Assembly: GCA_947498325.1 (NCBI GenBank)
Contig: CANMKE010000014.1
Span: 1 to 64,000 of the forward strand
Origin: an uncultured Persicobacter sp.
Lineage (GTDB): Bacteria > Bacteroidota > Bacteroidia > Cytophagales > Cyclobacteriaceae
Reading direction: 5' to 3'
Length of the DNA stretch: 64,000 nt
Shown here: piece after piece, positions 1 to 11,010 of the stretch
Numbering within the stretch: position 1 is the first letter of the stretch
How the letters are laid out: each line of letters starts with the position of its first letter
The notes under the pieces: generated by a model
The model's database searches: none
The model's input: the letters and a program-made list of their open reading frames with translations, nothing else
What the model was told of the DNA's origin: nothing
Program-made: the position numbers and the translations under genes

Positions 1-530
1 CGTGGCAAAAGCAATGATGAGCGTTCAAATGGCTGCTTAACTCGTGTACATGTTTTTTGAAAATATTCGACAGGCTACAGTAAGCCCCCAACCACGAGCA
101 TCTACCATTTCCCAAAGTCAACGCTTACCTTCCCGCTGAATCAAATCAAAAACCATAAGAAGATACAGCAAAACGTTTGTTGAGGAAATTATAAGATTTA
201 CTGAGAATCAATTACAAGGCGCTTATTTTCAGTACAAAGCAGATGTGAATTGTTTAGATATTGAAATGTATGAAGTTGCAAGTTCAAATTTGGCAGATGA
301 TCTACCAGCCATCTCAATAAATAGAAGCAACAACCATATTGGCATGGATACAACTACCCGAGGCATTTCAAATTCAGACCCAAGTTTCCTCAAAACGCCT
401 CGCTTAATGATTTTTCGGCCCCACCTATGGGTATCCAGACTACTCAAAAATTTCATTAATTCGGGCATATTCAGGACAGCTCATAATAGCACTCAGGTTA
501 AAACTCGCAGTGGTCATTGCAGAATTTGGC
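1..530. other. No confident gene
   Basis: I see no convincing coding region here. Positions 2-40 read in one frame as a short tail (VAKAMMSVQMAA then stop) that could be the C-terminus of a gene starting before the window, but it is too short to identify. Two overlapping open frames of 80-96 codons at about 229-535 lie on opposite strands. They have neither a recognisable domain nor a plausible composition. Confidence 0.4.
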
Positions 531-535
531 GATAA

Positions 536-565
536 AAAAGCCCACTACTTTTGCAGTGGGCTTTT
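536..565 (-). terminator. Intrinsic terminator of katG
   Basis: A perfect 11-bp inverted repeat (AAAAGCCCACT / AGTGGGCTTTT) encloses an 8-nt loop and ends in a T-run on the minus strand. It lies 23 bp past the katG stop codon, so it should end the katG transcript. Confidence 0.85.
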
Positions 566-588
566 CAGTATTTTAGCACAGGAGCAGC

Positions 589-2880
<2,292 letters not shown>

Positions 2881-2912
2881 TCAATTTTTTGGTGGCGCAG
2901 CGTGGTTTTTTA

Positions 2913-2954
2913 TGCTGAACTTCAGCAAGCCAACCTTTATTTATAACTTGTTAT
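2913..2954 (-). promoter_or_regulatory. Palindromes upstream of katG
   Basis: Two perfect palindromes lie about 120-160 bp upstream of the katG start. TGCTGAACTTCAGCA at 2913-2927 has 7-bp arms around one base, and ATAACTTGTTAT at 2943-2954 has 5-bp arms around two bases. Peroxide regulators of the Fur/PerR and OxyR types bind palindromes near such genes, but neither matches a consensus I can name. The assignment as operators is inference. Confidence 0.3.
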
Positions 2955-3731
2955 TTGGCCGTCATGTTATTATCACCGATGGATTTAATCCCCTCAAGAT
3001 GATTGATTTTATTGATCAGTCATCAATTTGGCACAGGAAGAAAAGGCATTGTGCTAATGGTGATGTAGGTAAGAGAAAGATCGCCTTTCAGGTTTGTCAG
3101 TAGCGGTGGAACTCCTAATTATTACCCGATTTGATATTGTCCGCAGATCATACAGATTTCCACAGATATTTTTGTTTCGTCAAGCGGATATCGCAAATCC
3201 AAAATCACTTTCTATTCTTTTGAATGAAGGTGCCTTTTTTGCGGGTTGTAGCGCGGAGTAGCCCTTGCTTTTCAATTTAAAAAATTCCTTTACGCTCATC
3301 AATCTTTGGACAATAAAAAATCAGGGAGTTTTCGTGGGCTCCACCATCCTGAAGCATTCTCAAAATTGACCTCCTCCTGCAAGGGACTTTTATAACAGAC
3401 CACCTGTTTATTCCATGGCAAAAGGCAAAGTGTTCACAGGTATTTTAGGATTTTCAGCAGAAGATGAAACGGGCTCAAGGCTATTATATCAGCATTGAAT
3501 TCGAAAAAAACAAGGCAAAAAGGATTTGTAAATCAGGAGATAATGTATATAACTTGCTGATTAAAAAAGCATTACGATTGCATGAGCTCAATATTGGTAT
3601 GGGGCGATGCCGCCAGGGTGCCTTCCGACTTTGAATTGGTTAAAAAGTAGGGGGGGACACGATATTTTTCGGAACATTAGTTAAGATTTTTTTAGCTCAG
3701 GGAGCACAAATAATTTTAATGATCTAATTCG
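2955..3731. other. Intergenic region upstream of locus A
   Basis: About 780 bp without a supportable gene. A 63-codon open frame at 2912-3103 overlaps the katG palindromes and looks like chance. The last 80 bases are AT-rich and should carry the promoter of the SusC gene, but I could not place a clear Bacteroidota TTG/TAnnTTTG promoter. Confidence 0.4.
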
Positions 3732-6700
3732 ATGAACAGAATTTTTAACCGACTCAATCTATTTTTTGCGATAGTCTTTTTTGGAATACTGCCTTCGGCA
3801 GGACTTTTCGGACAGTCGCTGACCATCACTGGGGTGGTCACCTCCAAAACCGATGGGGAACCCCTACCTGGGGCGATGATCCTGGAGAAAGGAACCAACA
3901 ATGGGGTAGTGAGCAGTTTCGATGGCCGTTATCAGCTTGAGGTCAGCAGTAGCGAGGCTTCGCTTGAATTCTCTTTCATGGGTTTTCTTGCGGAAACCGT
4001 GAAAGTGGGCTCGCAGCGGTCGATTAATGTGGGGTTGAAGGAGGATGTGCAATCGCTTGAAGAAGTGGTTGTGGTAGGTTACGGAACCGCCTCCAAAAAG
4101 CTGGCAACGGGAAATTACAATACGATCAAACCTCAAAACCTTGGGGATAAAATCAATACGAGTTTTCAGGAAGGATTGCAGGGAATGGCCGCAGGGGTGA
4201 ATGTTACTGGATCGAGTGGTGCAGTAGGGGGCGCTGTTAATATCCGTGTGCGGGGAACGGGCTCGCTCAGTAGTAGTTCCAATCCGTTATATGTGATCGA
4301 CGGGCTGCCGTTTACTTCCTATCCTACTGATGGTACGGGAAATTTTGGTACGGCCTACAATCCGATGACCAATATTAACCCAGATGATATTGAGAGCCTG
4401 ACAGTGCTAAAAGATGCCGAAGCTACGGCCATTTATGGTTCCCGTGGGGCAAATGGGGTAATTTTGATAAAAACCAAATCAGGGAAAAAAGGCAAAGCCA
4501 GCTGGACGCTGAACTATTCCGAGGGGGTGAAGCGGCCGACACACCGCATGCAGCACCTCAATGCCACAGACTGGATTAATTATACTGAAGAAGCATGGGA
4601 GAACTCCAGCGTGCCAGCCAATAAGCGGGTGTTGCCTTACACCGACCCGAATAGTTGGTACACTGAAGCGGAAGCACGAAATACCGATATCGATAAATAT
4701 GACATGGTGCTGCGACAGGCACGCATGAGAACAGCTTCTTTGGCGGTTTCTGGAGGTACGGATGGTTTTGTTTACCGCCTCAATGGTAGTTATGACATGA
4801 ATGAGGGGATTCTTCAGCAAAATGACAACGACCGCCTGGCGTTCAGTGCCAATGTGGGAATGAAAATCAGTGAGCGCATGAAGTTCAACCTCAATACCAA
4901 GATTTCCAACGTTAAAAACACCCAATACCCTACGAACAGCTACTTTCTGAATATTCGGGGCCACGGGAATGCTTTTACCAGTTACAGCAACCCGACGGGC
5001 TTTAATTTTATCAGGAATGGCTTGCCACAACTGCCCACACACAATCCCGACGGCACATTCTTCAAGCCGACGGCCTTGTTCAATGTAGCGACCACCCTCG
5101 ACGAGGAGTATTTCTACCATAAGTCGAATAACTTTACGGCCATCAATTCCGGGCAATTGATCTTCGATATTAACTCCAATTTCAGGGCAGAAGCCAACCT
5201 CAGCCTTAACTACACCGGGTATGAGCGCGAGGTTTGGTTTTCGCCACTGATTACCACCAAAGCGCAGGTTGGCCGAACGCAGGATAATTATGGCTATGCC
5301 GATGCCATTAAGCAGGCGCGTTTCTATACCAACATGAATGCCTTTGTGGAATACAATAAAGAGCTGGGCAAGCATGCATTTGCTACCACCGTCGGGACGG
5401 AATCCTACCTTGAAAATCAGCGATTCCTGAGCAATAAAGGGGTGGGCTTTCCGCAGACCAACTCCCTGAAGAATGTCGGCAGTGCCAACGAAATTGTGGA
5501 GTGGCGCGAGCGTGCTCAGGGAGCGGTATTTTATTCTGGGTTTGCACGGTTTAAGTATGGTTACGACAACCGCTATTTGTTCGGAATGAGCGTCCGTACC
5601 GATGGATCGAGCCGTTTCGGTGCACAAAACCGATGGGGAACATTCCCTTCTGCGTCGGTGGGCTGGAACATTTCCGAAGAGGCTTTTATGGCCAACAATA
5701 AGGTGGTCAATTACCTGAAGCTGCGCTCTTCTTATGGAATTTCCGGTAATGCTGAAATTGAACAAAATGCCGCTTTCTACAGCTGGCAGTTCATCAATTA
5801 TTCTTATGCCGGATCGCAAGGCCTGTCGCCATTAAGGCTGAAAGGTTCTACCGATAATATCGGCTGGGAAAAAGCCTATGCCTTTGATCTTGGAATGGAT
5901 TTCGAACTGTTCGAAGGCGTGCTGAAAGGGGATATCGCCTATTACAGCCGGACCAATTCCGACCTGTTGGCGAACCTGAGTTTGCCACCAACCGCCGGTG
6001 GAGGAAACTACATTACCAATAGCGGAAAACTTAGAAATTCTGGGCTGGAATTCTCACTCAATGCGCTGGTATTGCAAAATACCGACTGGAGCTGGAATGT
6101 CGGGCTGAATGGTGCCTTTCTGAAAAATGAGGTGGTGGAGCTGAGTGTTGATCCTAACATTCTGGCGCAGGAGGGAGGCGTTGCCCTGCCGAGCATCGGT
6201 GGAAGCGTGGCTTCTTACCGCATGGTAAAATGGCTGGGGGCGGATCCTGAAACGGGCAATGAACTTTTTGAGGACCCTGCCACTGGCGCACCTTTCCAAT
6301 TCGAGGATCCTGCCCGCCCTTCGAAAAAAGAAATGGAAGGACTCGTGCAGGATATCGACGGAAAAACAGGCTTGCCGACTTTCACGGGGGCCTTTAATAA
6401 CAGTGTCAGCTATAAAGGACTGAGCCTGTCTTTTAACTTCTATATCAATTATGGCAATTGGCTGTTTGATGAAGAAATTATGCGCACTTCCTATATGGCC
6501 ACCGGCAACCGGGTAACCAATGTGCCGCAGTTTGTTTATGATCAGCGATGGCAACAGCCCGGCAATCAGACTGATGTGCCTCGGGTTATTTACGACCACC
6601 CTTTTGCCGTAGGAACGCCGGACCTCGGAAGCCGATCCACCAGGTTTCTCTACGACGGTTCGTTTATCAGGCTGCAAAATGTGACCCTCGGCTATACTTT

Positions 6701-6920
6701 GCCGAAAGCACTTACTAGCCGCATAAAAATGAAGGAAATCAGGGTGTTTGCCAGTGGTTCCAACCTATGGACCATCACCAAATACCCGGGCTGGGATCCG
6801 GAGTCGGTGAACTCTAAAGCCAACTTCAGCTATATGGCAGGAAATATCGCCCCGGGGGTTATTCGTGGCAATCCGCCACAGGCGATGTCGCTCAAACTCG
6901 GGGTAAATCTTAAGTTCTAA
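3732..6920 (+). CDS. SusC-like TonB-dependent outer-membrane transporter (locus A)
   Basis: Outer-membrane beta-barrel that imports oligosaccharides with its SusD partner, powered by TonB. The 1062 residues fit the family. A signal peptide covers about residues 1-28, followed by a carboxypeptidase-regulatory-like beta-sandwich (about 30-100, motif DGEPLPGAMI). The SusC signature EVVVVGYG is at 111-118, then the plug (ending near AIYGSRGANGVILIKTK) and the barrel, which closes with the aromatic C-terminus LGVNLKF. The SusD gene starts 13 bp downstream, so the two are co-transcribed. The substrate cannot be read from the sequence. No glycosidase lies between this gene and the next regulator, so the enzymes must be elsewhere, possibly the GH97/sulfatase cluster at 14.7-18.2 kb. 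Confidence 0.97.
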   Translation: MNRIFNRLNLFFAIVFFGILPSAGLFGQSLTITGVVTSKTDGEPLPGAMILEKGTNNGVVSSFDGRYQLEVSSSEASLEFSFMGFLAETVKVGSQRSINVGLKEDVQSLEEVVVVGYGTASKKLATGNYNTIKPQNLGDKINTSFQEGLQGMAAGVNVTGSSGAVGGAVNIRVRGTGSLSSSSNPLYVIDGLPFTSYPTDGTGNFGTAYNPMTNINPDDIESLTVLKDAEATAIYGSRGANGVILIKTKSGKKGKASWTLNYSEGVKRPTHRMQHLNATDWINYTEEAWENSSVPANKRVLPYTDPNSWYTEAEARNTDIDKYDMVLRQARMRTASLAVSGGTDGFVYRLNGSYDMNEGILQQNDNDRLAFSANVGMKISERMKFNLNTKISNVKNTQYPTNSYFLNIRGHGNAFTSYSNPTGFNFIRNGLPQLPTHNPDGTFFKPTALFNVATTLDEEYFYHKSNNFTAINSGQLIFDINSNFRAEANLSLNYTGYEREVWFSPLITTKAQVGRTQDNYGYADAIKQARFYTNMNAFVEYNKELGKHAFATTVGTESYLENQRFLSNKGVGFPQTNSLKNVGSANEIVEWRERAQGAVFYSGFARFKYGYDNRYLFGMSVRTDGSSRFGAQNRWGTFPSASVGWNISEEAFMANNKVVNYLKLRSSYGISGNAEIEQNAAFYSWQFINYSYAGSQGLSPLRLKGSTDNIGWEKAYAFDLGMDFELFEGVLKGDIAYYSRTNSDLLANLSLPPTAGGGNYITNSGKLRNSGLEFSLNALVLQNTDWSWNVGLNGAFLKNEVVELSVDPNILAQEGGVALPSIGGSVASYRMVKWLGADPETGNELFEDPATGAPFQFEDPARPSKKEMEGLVQDIDGKTGLPTFTGAFNNSVSYKGLSLSFNFYINYGNWLFDEEIMRTSYMATGNRVTNVPQFVYDQRWQQPGNQTDVPRVIYDHPFAVGTPDLGSRSTRFLYDGSFIRLQNVTLGYTLPKALTSRIKMKEIRVFASGSNLWTITKYPGWDPESVNSKANFSYMAGNIAPGVIRGNPPQAMSLKLGVNLKF

Positions 6921-6933
6921 TTTTTTGACGATC

Positions 6934-8487
6934 ATGAAAATTTTTAATATATCCATTCTTTTTTGCCTGCTGCTGACAGTCAGTAGCTGCGTGAAGTTCG
7001 ATGAGTTTTACTCCTCAGAGGATTTTCCCGGGGATGAAATTGGCAGCAGCACTTATAACCTTGAACTGGTACTTTCGGAGGGTTACCGGTTCTGGTCGCA
7101 GGCCGTGGTGAAAGAACACCTTGCCGATGCCAATGTGATCTGTGATATTACCGAAGCGAACCTCGAAGGGGATTTCGTGGGGGCTTATCGTGCGAAATAT
7201 GATTATTCACGCCTTGATTTCAAGAATGATAACATGTGGGAAGATGCCTACAAGTCCATTAATCAGGCCAACCATATTTTGGCCATTACAGATGCCGACA
7301 ACCAAATTGATAATATCTTTGAAAGCCAGCGTGCCCGAATGCGTGGTGAGGCGACATTTTTAAGGGCCTACAATCATTTCATGTTGTTGCGCTATTATGC
7401 CAAGCAATATACCGCTTCGACGGCCAACACTGATGCCGGAATTATTCTGCGGACAACGCCCGCCGAGGATTTTTCCACGGGTGGCCGAAGCTCCGTTGCG
7501 GAAGGTTATGCGCTGGTCCTCGAGGATTTGGAGCTTGCAATAGCCTCTTTGCCTGAAAATTTCTCCAGCAATGATCACGGCACTTTTCCTGCCTATCAGT
7601 TTCGGGCCAATAAATTTGACGCCGTTTCGCTCAAAGCACGGGTGCTCCTGCAAATGAACGACATCGATGAGGCCCTTGAGGTAGTTTCTTCCCTGATCGG
7701 AAAGCCCAATACTGCTCCGGAATTTCCGGCATGGGCGCCGGCGGGCTTGAAAATGGCCACCGGCGACGGGGTGCTTGACCTGTTCCGCTCCGAAAGCCTG
7801 GCAGCAGGCAGTGAATTACGGACGTATGTCGCGAATTATGCGATTTCTGAGCCTTTCACCCTCATGGAAAGAATCAAACTGATGGCCAACGGTGTGCAAT
7901 CGTCCATTTATCTGAAGGATTCTTTTTCGGAAATGTACCTCGATGATAAAGGGGATTTCCTGAACAGCGATACCCTGCGCCTTCGCAATTTTATTAAAGA
8001 AGTGGTGGTGGAAAATGAGGCAGGCGTAGCGACCGATACGACCTTCATTTATCAGAAATTTTCCCTGACCACCGGCATCAACACCAACTGGCCAACCATC
8101 AGGCTTGCGGAACTGTTGCTGATGCGCGCAGAGCTGTTGGCGGTCCGTGGGGGGAGCTCCGCAGCACTAAAAGACCTCAACCTTTTGCGGTCATTAAGAG
8201 GAGCGCAAACTGTTGCGGGTGCGCCAAATCCAGCAGAGGTATTGGAGTTGGTGATCCGTGAACGCATGTTGGAGCTGGTGGGTGAAGGAGAACGATTTTT
8301 CCACTGGAAACGAATGGGCGCCTACAATGCTACCGTGTCTGATATTTACCCTGAGAGTGTATATGCACCGTTTTCAAGAACTGATCAGGCCGATATCCGC
8401 TGGGACAGCCCTCAAACGCTTTTCCGCTTGCCGGTCAATGAAATCAACCGTAATCCTGACCTTTCTGAGGCAGATCAAAACCCTTAA
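6934..8487 (+). CDS. SusD/RagB-like glycan-binding lipoprotein (locus A)
   Basis: Surface lipoprotein that caps the SusC barrel and binds the incoming glycan. About 517 residues. The start is the ATG of MKIFNISILF; an upstream in-frame TTG only adds MTI. A lipoprotein signal ends at Cys19 (LLTVSSC). Family landmarks are the TPR-like stretch with FLRAYNHFMLLRYYA near residue 145 and the C-terminal RxxELxxEGxRFxHWKR-type segment, seen here as ERMLELVGEGERFFHWKRMG. The gene follows its SusC partner and precedes a surface protein, the standard PUL order. Confidence 0.96.
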   Translation: MKIFNISILFCLLLTVSSCVKFDEFYSSEDFPGDEIGSSTYNLELVLSEGYRFWSQAVVKEHLADANVICDITEANLEGDFVGAYRAKYDYSRLDFKNDNMWEDAYKSINQANHILAITDADNQIDNIFESQRARMRGEATFLRAYNHFMLLRYYAKQYTASTANTDAGIILRTTPAEDFSTGGRSSVAEGYALVLEDLELAIASLPENFSSNDHGTFPAYQFRANKFDAVSLKARVLLQMNDIDEALEVVSSLIGKPNTAPEFPAWAPAGLKMATGDGVLDLFRSESLAAGSELRTYVANYAISEPFTLMERIKLMANGVQSSIYLKDSFSEMYLDDKGDFLNSDTLRLRNFIKEVVVENEAGVATDTTFIYQKFSLTTGINTNWPTIRLAELLLMRAELLAVRGGSSAALKDLNLLRSLRGAQTVAGAPNPAEVLELVIRERMLELVGEGERFFHWKRMGAYNATVSDIYPESVYAPFSRTDQADIRWDSPQTLFRLPVNEINRNPDLSEADQNP

Positions 8488-8617
8488 CAACAGGGTGCCT
8501 GGCGAATGGTGAACAACCCACAAGGGAAAGCCCCGCCAGCCACCTTCGGCTTTTGAGCGGCCATTTTACTGCACAACCAATAACGAAATAAACCGATACT
8601 TTTTAATTTTTTTTACT

Positions 8618-10672
8618 ATGACAAATAATACACTTAAACCAAAAGGCCTGTGCCTATGGATGATGGCTTTCCTTTGGGTGGCCACTTTTGCAAACTTGCC
8701 ACAGGCTAAAGCGCAAACGATCACAGAGATGACCCCGGCGCTATTGCCTGGGGCAACAGGTAACCTGATGGGTACCGACCTGGACCAGTTGACCGGTCTG
8801 AAGCTGAACGATGTTGCGCTGACCATTACCGCACAATCGGCTACGGAAGTTACCTTCGAGGTGCCCGAAACTTTCACCCCTGGCGGCGGAAAGCTGATGG
8901 TGCAGTTTAACGATGGCGATTATTCAGAAATTGATGAAGGTAATAAAGGGAAGCTCTATGTAGTCGACCGTGTTTCTCCTGCGGAGGTGCTGGTTTTTTA
9001 TGAGCCATTCGTCCACCCAATTTTAGGAAATACACCTAACGGTGAGCCGATTGACGGAAACTTTATCTTTGCCAACAATGGCACCCTGACAGCCACGGGA
9101 AGTGGTGCGGTACAGGTAGGTTTTACCCCTGCCGCGCAAGTGGGGGAGTATGGCGGCTTCTCTGGGCAACAATGTGTGCAGTTTAATATGCAGGGGGGCG
9201 AATCTGGTGAGTTTGTGCTTTCGGGCATTAATACTGAAGGGCTGGAAAATATCCGTCTGACTTACTCTTTAACAGGCCACAGTGGTGGCGCCCAGATTGG
9301 GGCAGCTGGCTTTACGGTTTCATACAAAGATGGAGATGGTGATTGGGTAAATATTGGTGGGATTGCTGGAGTTGCGGCTGTTTTCAAAAAAGTGAAACAG
9401 TGGAGAAATGCAAACCCACTGCCTGCAACGGATAACCTGAGTATTAAATTTGAGTTTACTGCGCGTGCGTCAGGGCGCCCAGCTTTATTGGATGATATCA
9501 ATATTACGGGTTACCCGGAAGGTTCTGCGAACATTTCGCATTTTGAGCCTGAAGCGCAGGTGGTCGGAAAGCAGGTAACTGTTTACGGTTCCCGCCTCGA
9601 TAATGTCACTGGGGTGAAAATTGGTGAGGTAGATATTACAGAATATTCAGTAGCGGAAAATAATAAGTTTATCACCCTTACGGTGCCTAAAGGGGCGGAG
9701 TTAATCAATGAGGGCGTGAAGAATCAGGAAGGTCTTGGCCGTATCGAGGTTATCCGTTCACAGGGCGGAAATGTGTATGCTGCCACACCGCTGAAAGCGA
9801 TGAGCGCAGATCCTGGCGTGCTTGGTTTGTCGCCAGTGGTGGCGCCTGCCTTGTCTTATATTTACATTTATGGTAGCAACCTGCACAATGCCACAGCGGT
9901 GAAATTCAATGGTGTGGAGGCTACGGATTTTATGGAGGTAAAAGAAGATACTTTGGAGGTGCTGGTACCTGAAGGCGTAACTGACGGCCCAATTTCCATC
10001 GCGACAGCCAATACGGATTCTGTAGCGGTATCAGATTTGACTTTCATGGTGGATGAGGACTTTCCATTGTTCGGCCTCGAATTGAGTGCTGAAGAAGGTA
10101 ATGAACTTGAGGAAACCGAAATTGATGTTTACCTGCAAGCCAATGCGGCAGCAGAATCAGCAACTTCTGTAGACATTGAAGTGAGCGGGGAAAATATTAA
10201 TGATGCGGACTATTCGCTGAGTAAATCAATGCTGACACTCGCAGAGGGTGAAACAATGTCGGAGATGGCAATGCTGAAAATTTTGAATGATGATGATGAT
10301 TACGAGGAGGAGGAAACGCTGATCATGACACTGACGAACCGTGATGGTGAAGGGGCTGTTTATGGACAAGGGCGCACTGCCGAGGTTCGTATTGTTCTTA
10401 AAACACCTCTTGATGCCCTTGAAGGAATCGCGAAAGATTTGTTGATTTATCAGCAGGCAGACCAGTTGGTGATCAACAGCGAGACCACTGATTTTACCAA
10501 TGCTGCTGTGGCGTTGTACAATTCAGCAGGTCGATTGGTACGCTTCAAGCAGGTGGCGTCTTCAGCTTCAACGGTTCGCCTTTCGACAGCCAATTGCACC
10601 ACAGGCGTTTATTTTGTACGTATTGCTGACCGAAATGGGGTAAGTGCGAAAAAAGTCATGATTGTAAAATAA
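8618..10672 (+). CDS. T9SS-secreted IPT/TIG-domain surface protein, SusE-position (locus A)
   Basis: Probable surface glycan-binding protein of 684 residues. A Sec signal peptide (about 1-33) has no lipobox cysteine. Next come an IPT/TIG-like Ig fold (35-110), a beta-sandwich of about 180 residues ending in ALLDDINITG (about 120-300), and two more IPT folds (about 302-395 and 400-482). A Calx-beta-like domain follows with an acidic DDDDYEEEE stretch (about 484-600). The last 80 residues are a type IX sorting domain (ALYNSAGRLVR ... GVYFVRI ... KKVMIVK). The position right after SusC/SusD implies a role like SusE/SusF. Carbohydrate binding is inferred from position and fold. The beta-sandwich resembles the four repeats of the giant protein at 18.8 kb. 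What is odd is the T9SS export in place of a lipid anchor, unlike the equivalents in loci B and C. Confidence 0.82.
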   Translation: MTNNTLKPKGLCLWMMAFLWVATFANLPQAKAQTITEMTPALLPGATGNLMGTDLDQLTGLKLNDVALTITAQSATEVTFEVPETFTPGGGKLMVQFNDGDYSEIDEGNKGKLYVVDRVSPAEVLVFYEPFVHPILGNTPNGEPIDGNFIFANNGTLTATGSGAVQVGFTPAAQVGEYGGFSGQQCVQFNMQGGESGEFVLSGINTEGLENIRLTYSLTGHSGGAQIGAAGFTVSYKDGDGDWVNIGGIAGVAAVFKKVKQWRNANPLPATDNLSIKFEFTARASGRPALLDDINITGYPEGSANISHFEPEAQVVGKQVTVYGSRLDNVTGVKIGEVDITEYSVAENNKFITLTVPKGAELINEGVKNQEGLGRIEVIRSQGGNVYAATPLKAMSADPGVLGLSPVVAPALSYIYIYGSNLHNATAVKFNGVEATDFMEVKEDTLEVLVPEGVTDGPISIATANTDSVAVSDLTFMVDEDFPLFGLELSAEEGNELEETEIDVYLQANAAAESATSVDIEVSGENINDADYSLSKSMLTLAEGETMSEMAMLKILNDDDDYEEEETLIMTLTNRDGEGAVYGQGRTAEVRIVLKTPLDALEGIAKDLLIYQQADQLVINSETTDFTNAAVALYNSAGRLVRFKQVASSASTVRLSTANCTTGVYFVRIADRNGVSAKKVMIVK

Positions 10673-10692
10673 ATTGCTGACAATCATTTAGG

Positions 10693-10759
10693 GCGTGTTT
10701 AAAACAAGCCAATCCTGTGGCCAATGCAGGTTCGTTAGGGGGCTATCTTTTAAACACGC
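10693..10759 (+). other. Structured element after locus A
   Basis: A 12-bp perfect inverted repeat, GCGTGTTTAAAA (10693-10704) and TTTTAAACACGC (10748-10759), encloses two smaller complementary pairs, AGCC/GGCT and CCTG/CAGG. It starts 21 bp after the stop codon of the surface protein. It lacks a following T-run, so it may stabilise or process the mRNA and not terminate it. A palindromic mobile repeat is the alternative. Confidence 0.5.
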
Positions 10760-10858
10760 GCTTTGTTACTGAATTTGTGAGGTCTGCCTTGCAATTTGAT
10801 AGATTCCCCCTTTTTGTGCTGTTAAATCAATAGGGTTATTTGAGACACTGTTCAATGG

Positions 10859-10885
10859 TAAAGGTGAGTTTCGGCTCACCTTTTA
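10859..10885 (+). terminator. Intrinsic terminator of locus A
   Basis: Stem TAAAGGTGAG / CTCACCTTTA with a 6-nt loop (TTTCGG), followed by TTTTA-type sequence. It lies between the surface protein gene and the AraC-type regulator gene and should end the locus A transcript. Confidence 0.75.
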
Positions 10886-11010
10886 CTGTTTATGAGCAAA
10901 AAAAGCGCATTTTTTATCCGATGTTTATCTATATTTTTAGGCTATCGATAAATATTTTGTATTTTAGGTTAACTTTTTCAATAGACATAATCAATCCTAT
11001 TATCAACTAA

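Noticed and set aside
245-535. 96-codon frame near the window start
   Set aside because: Composition is unlike a protein, and another frame overlaps on the other strand; no domain.
4479-5819. Open frame of about 446 codons opposite the locus A SusC gene
   Set aside because: It lies wholly inside a conserved SusC gene and has no family motif. High-GC coding strands leave open antisense frames.
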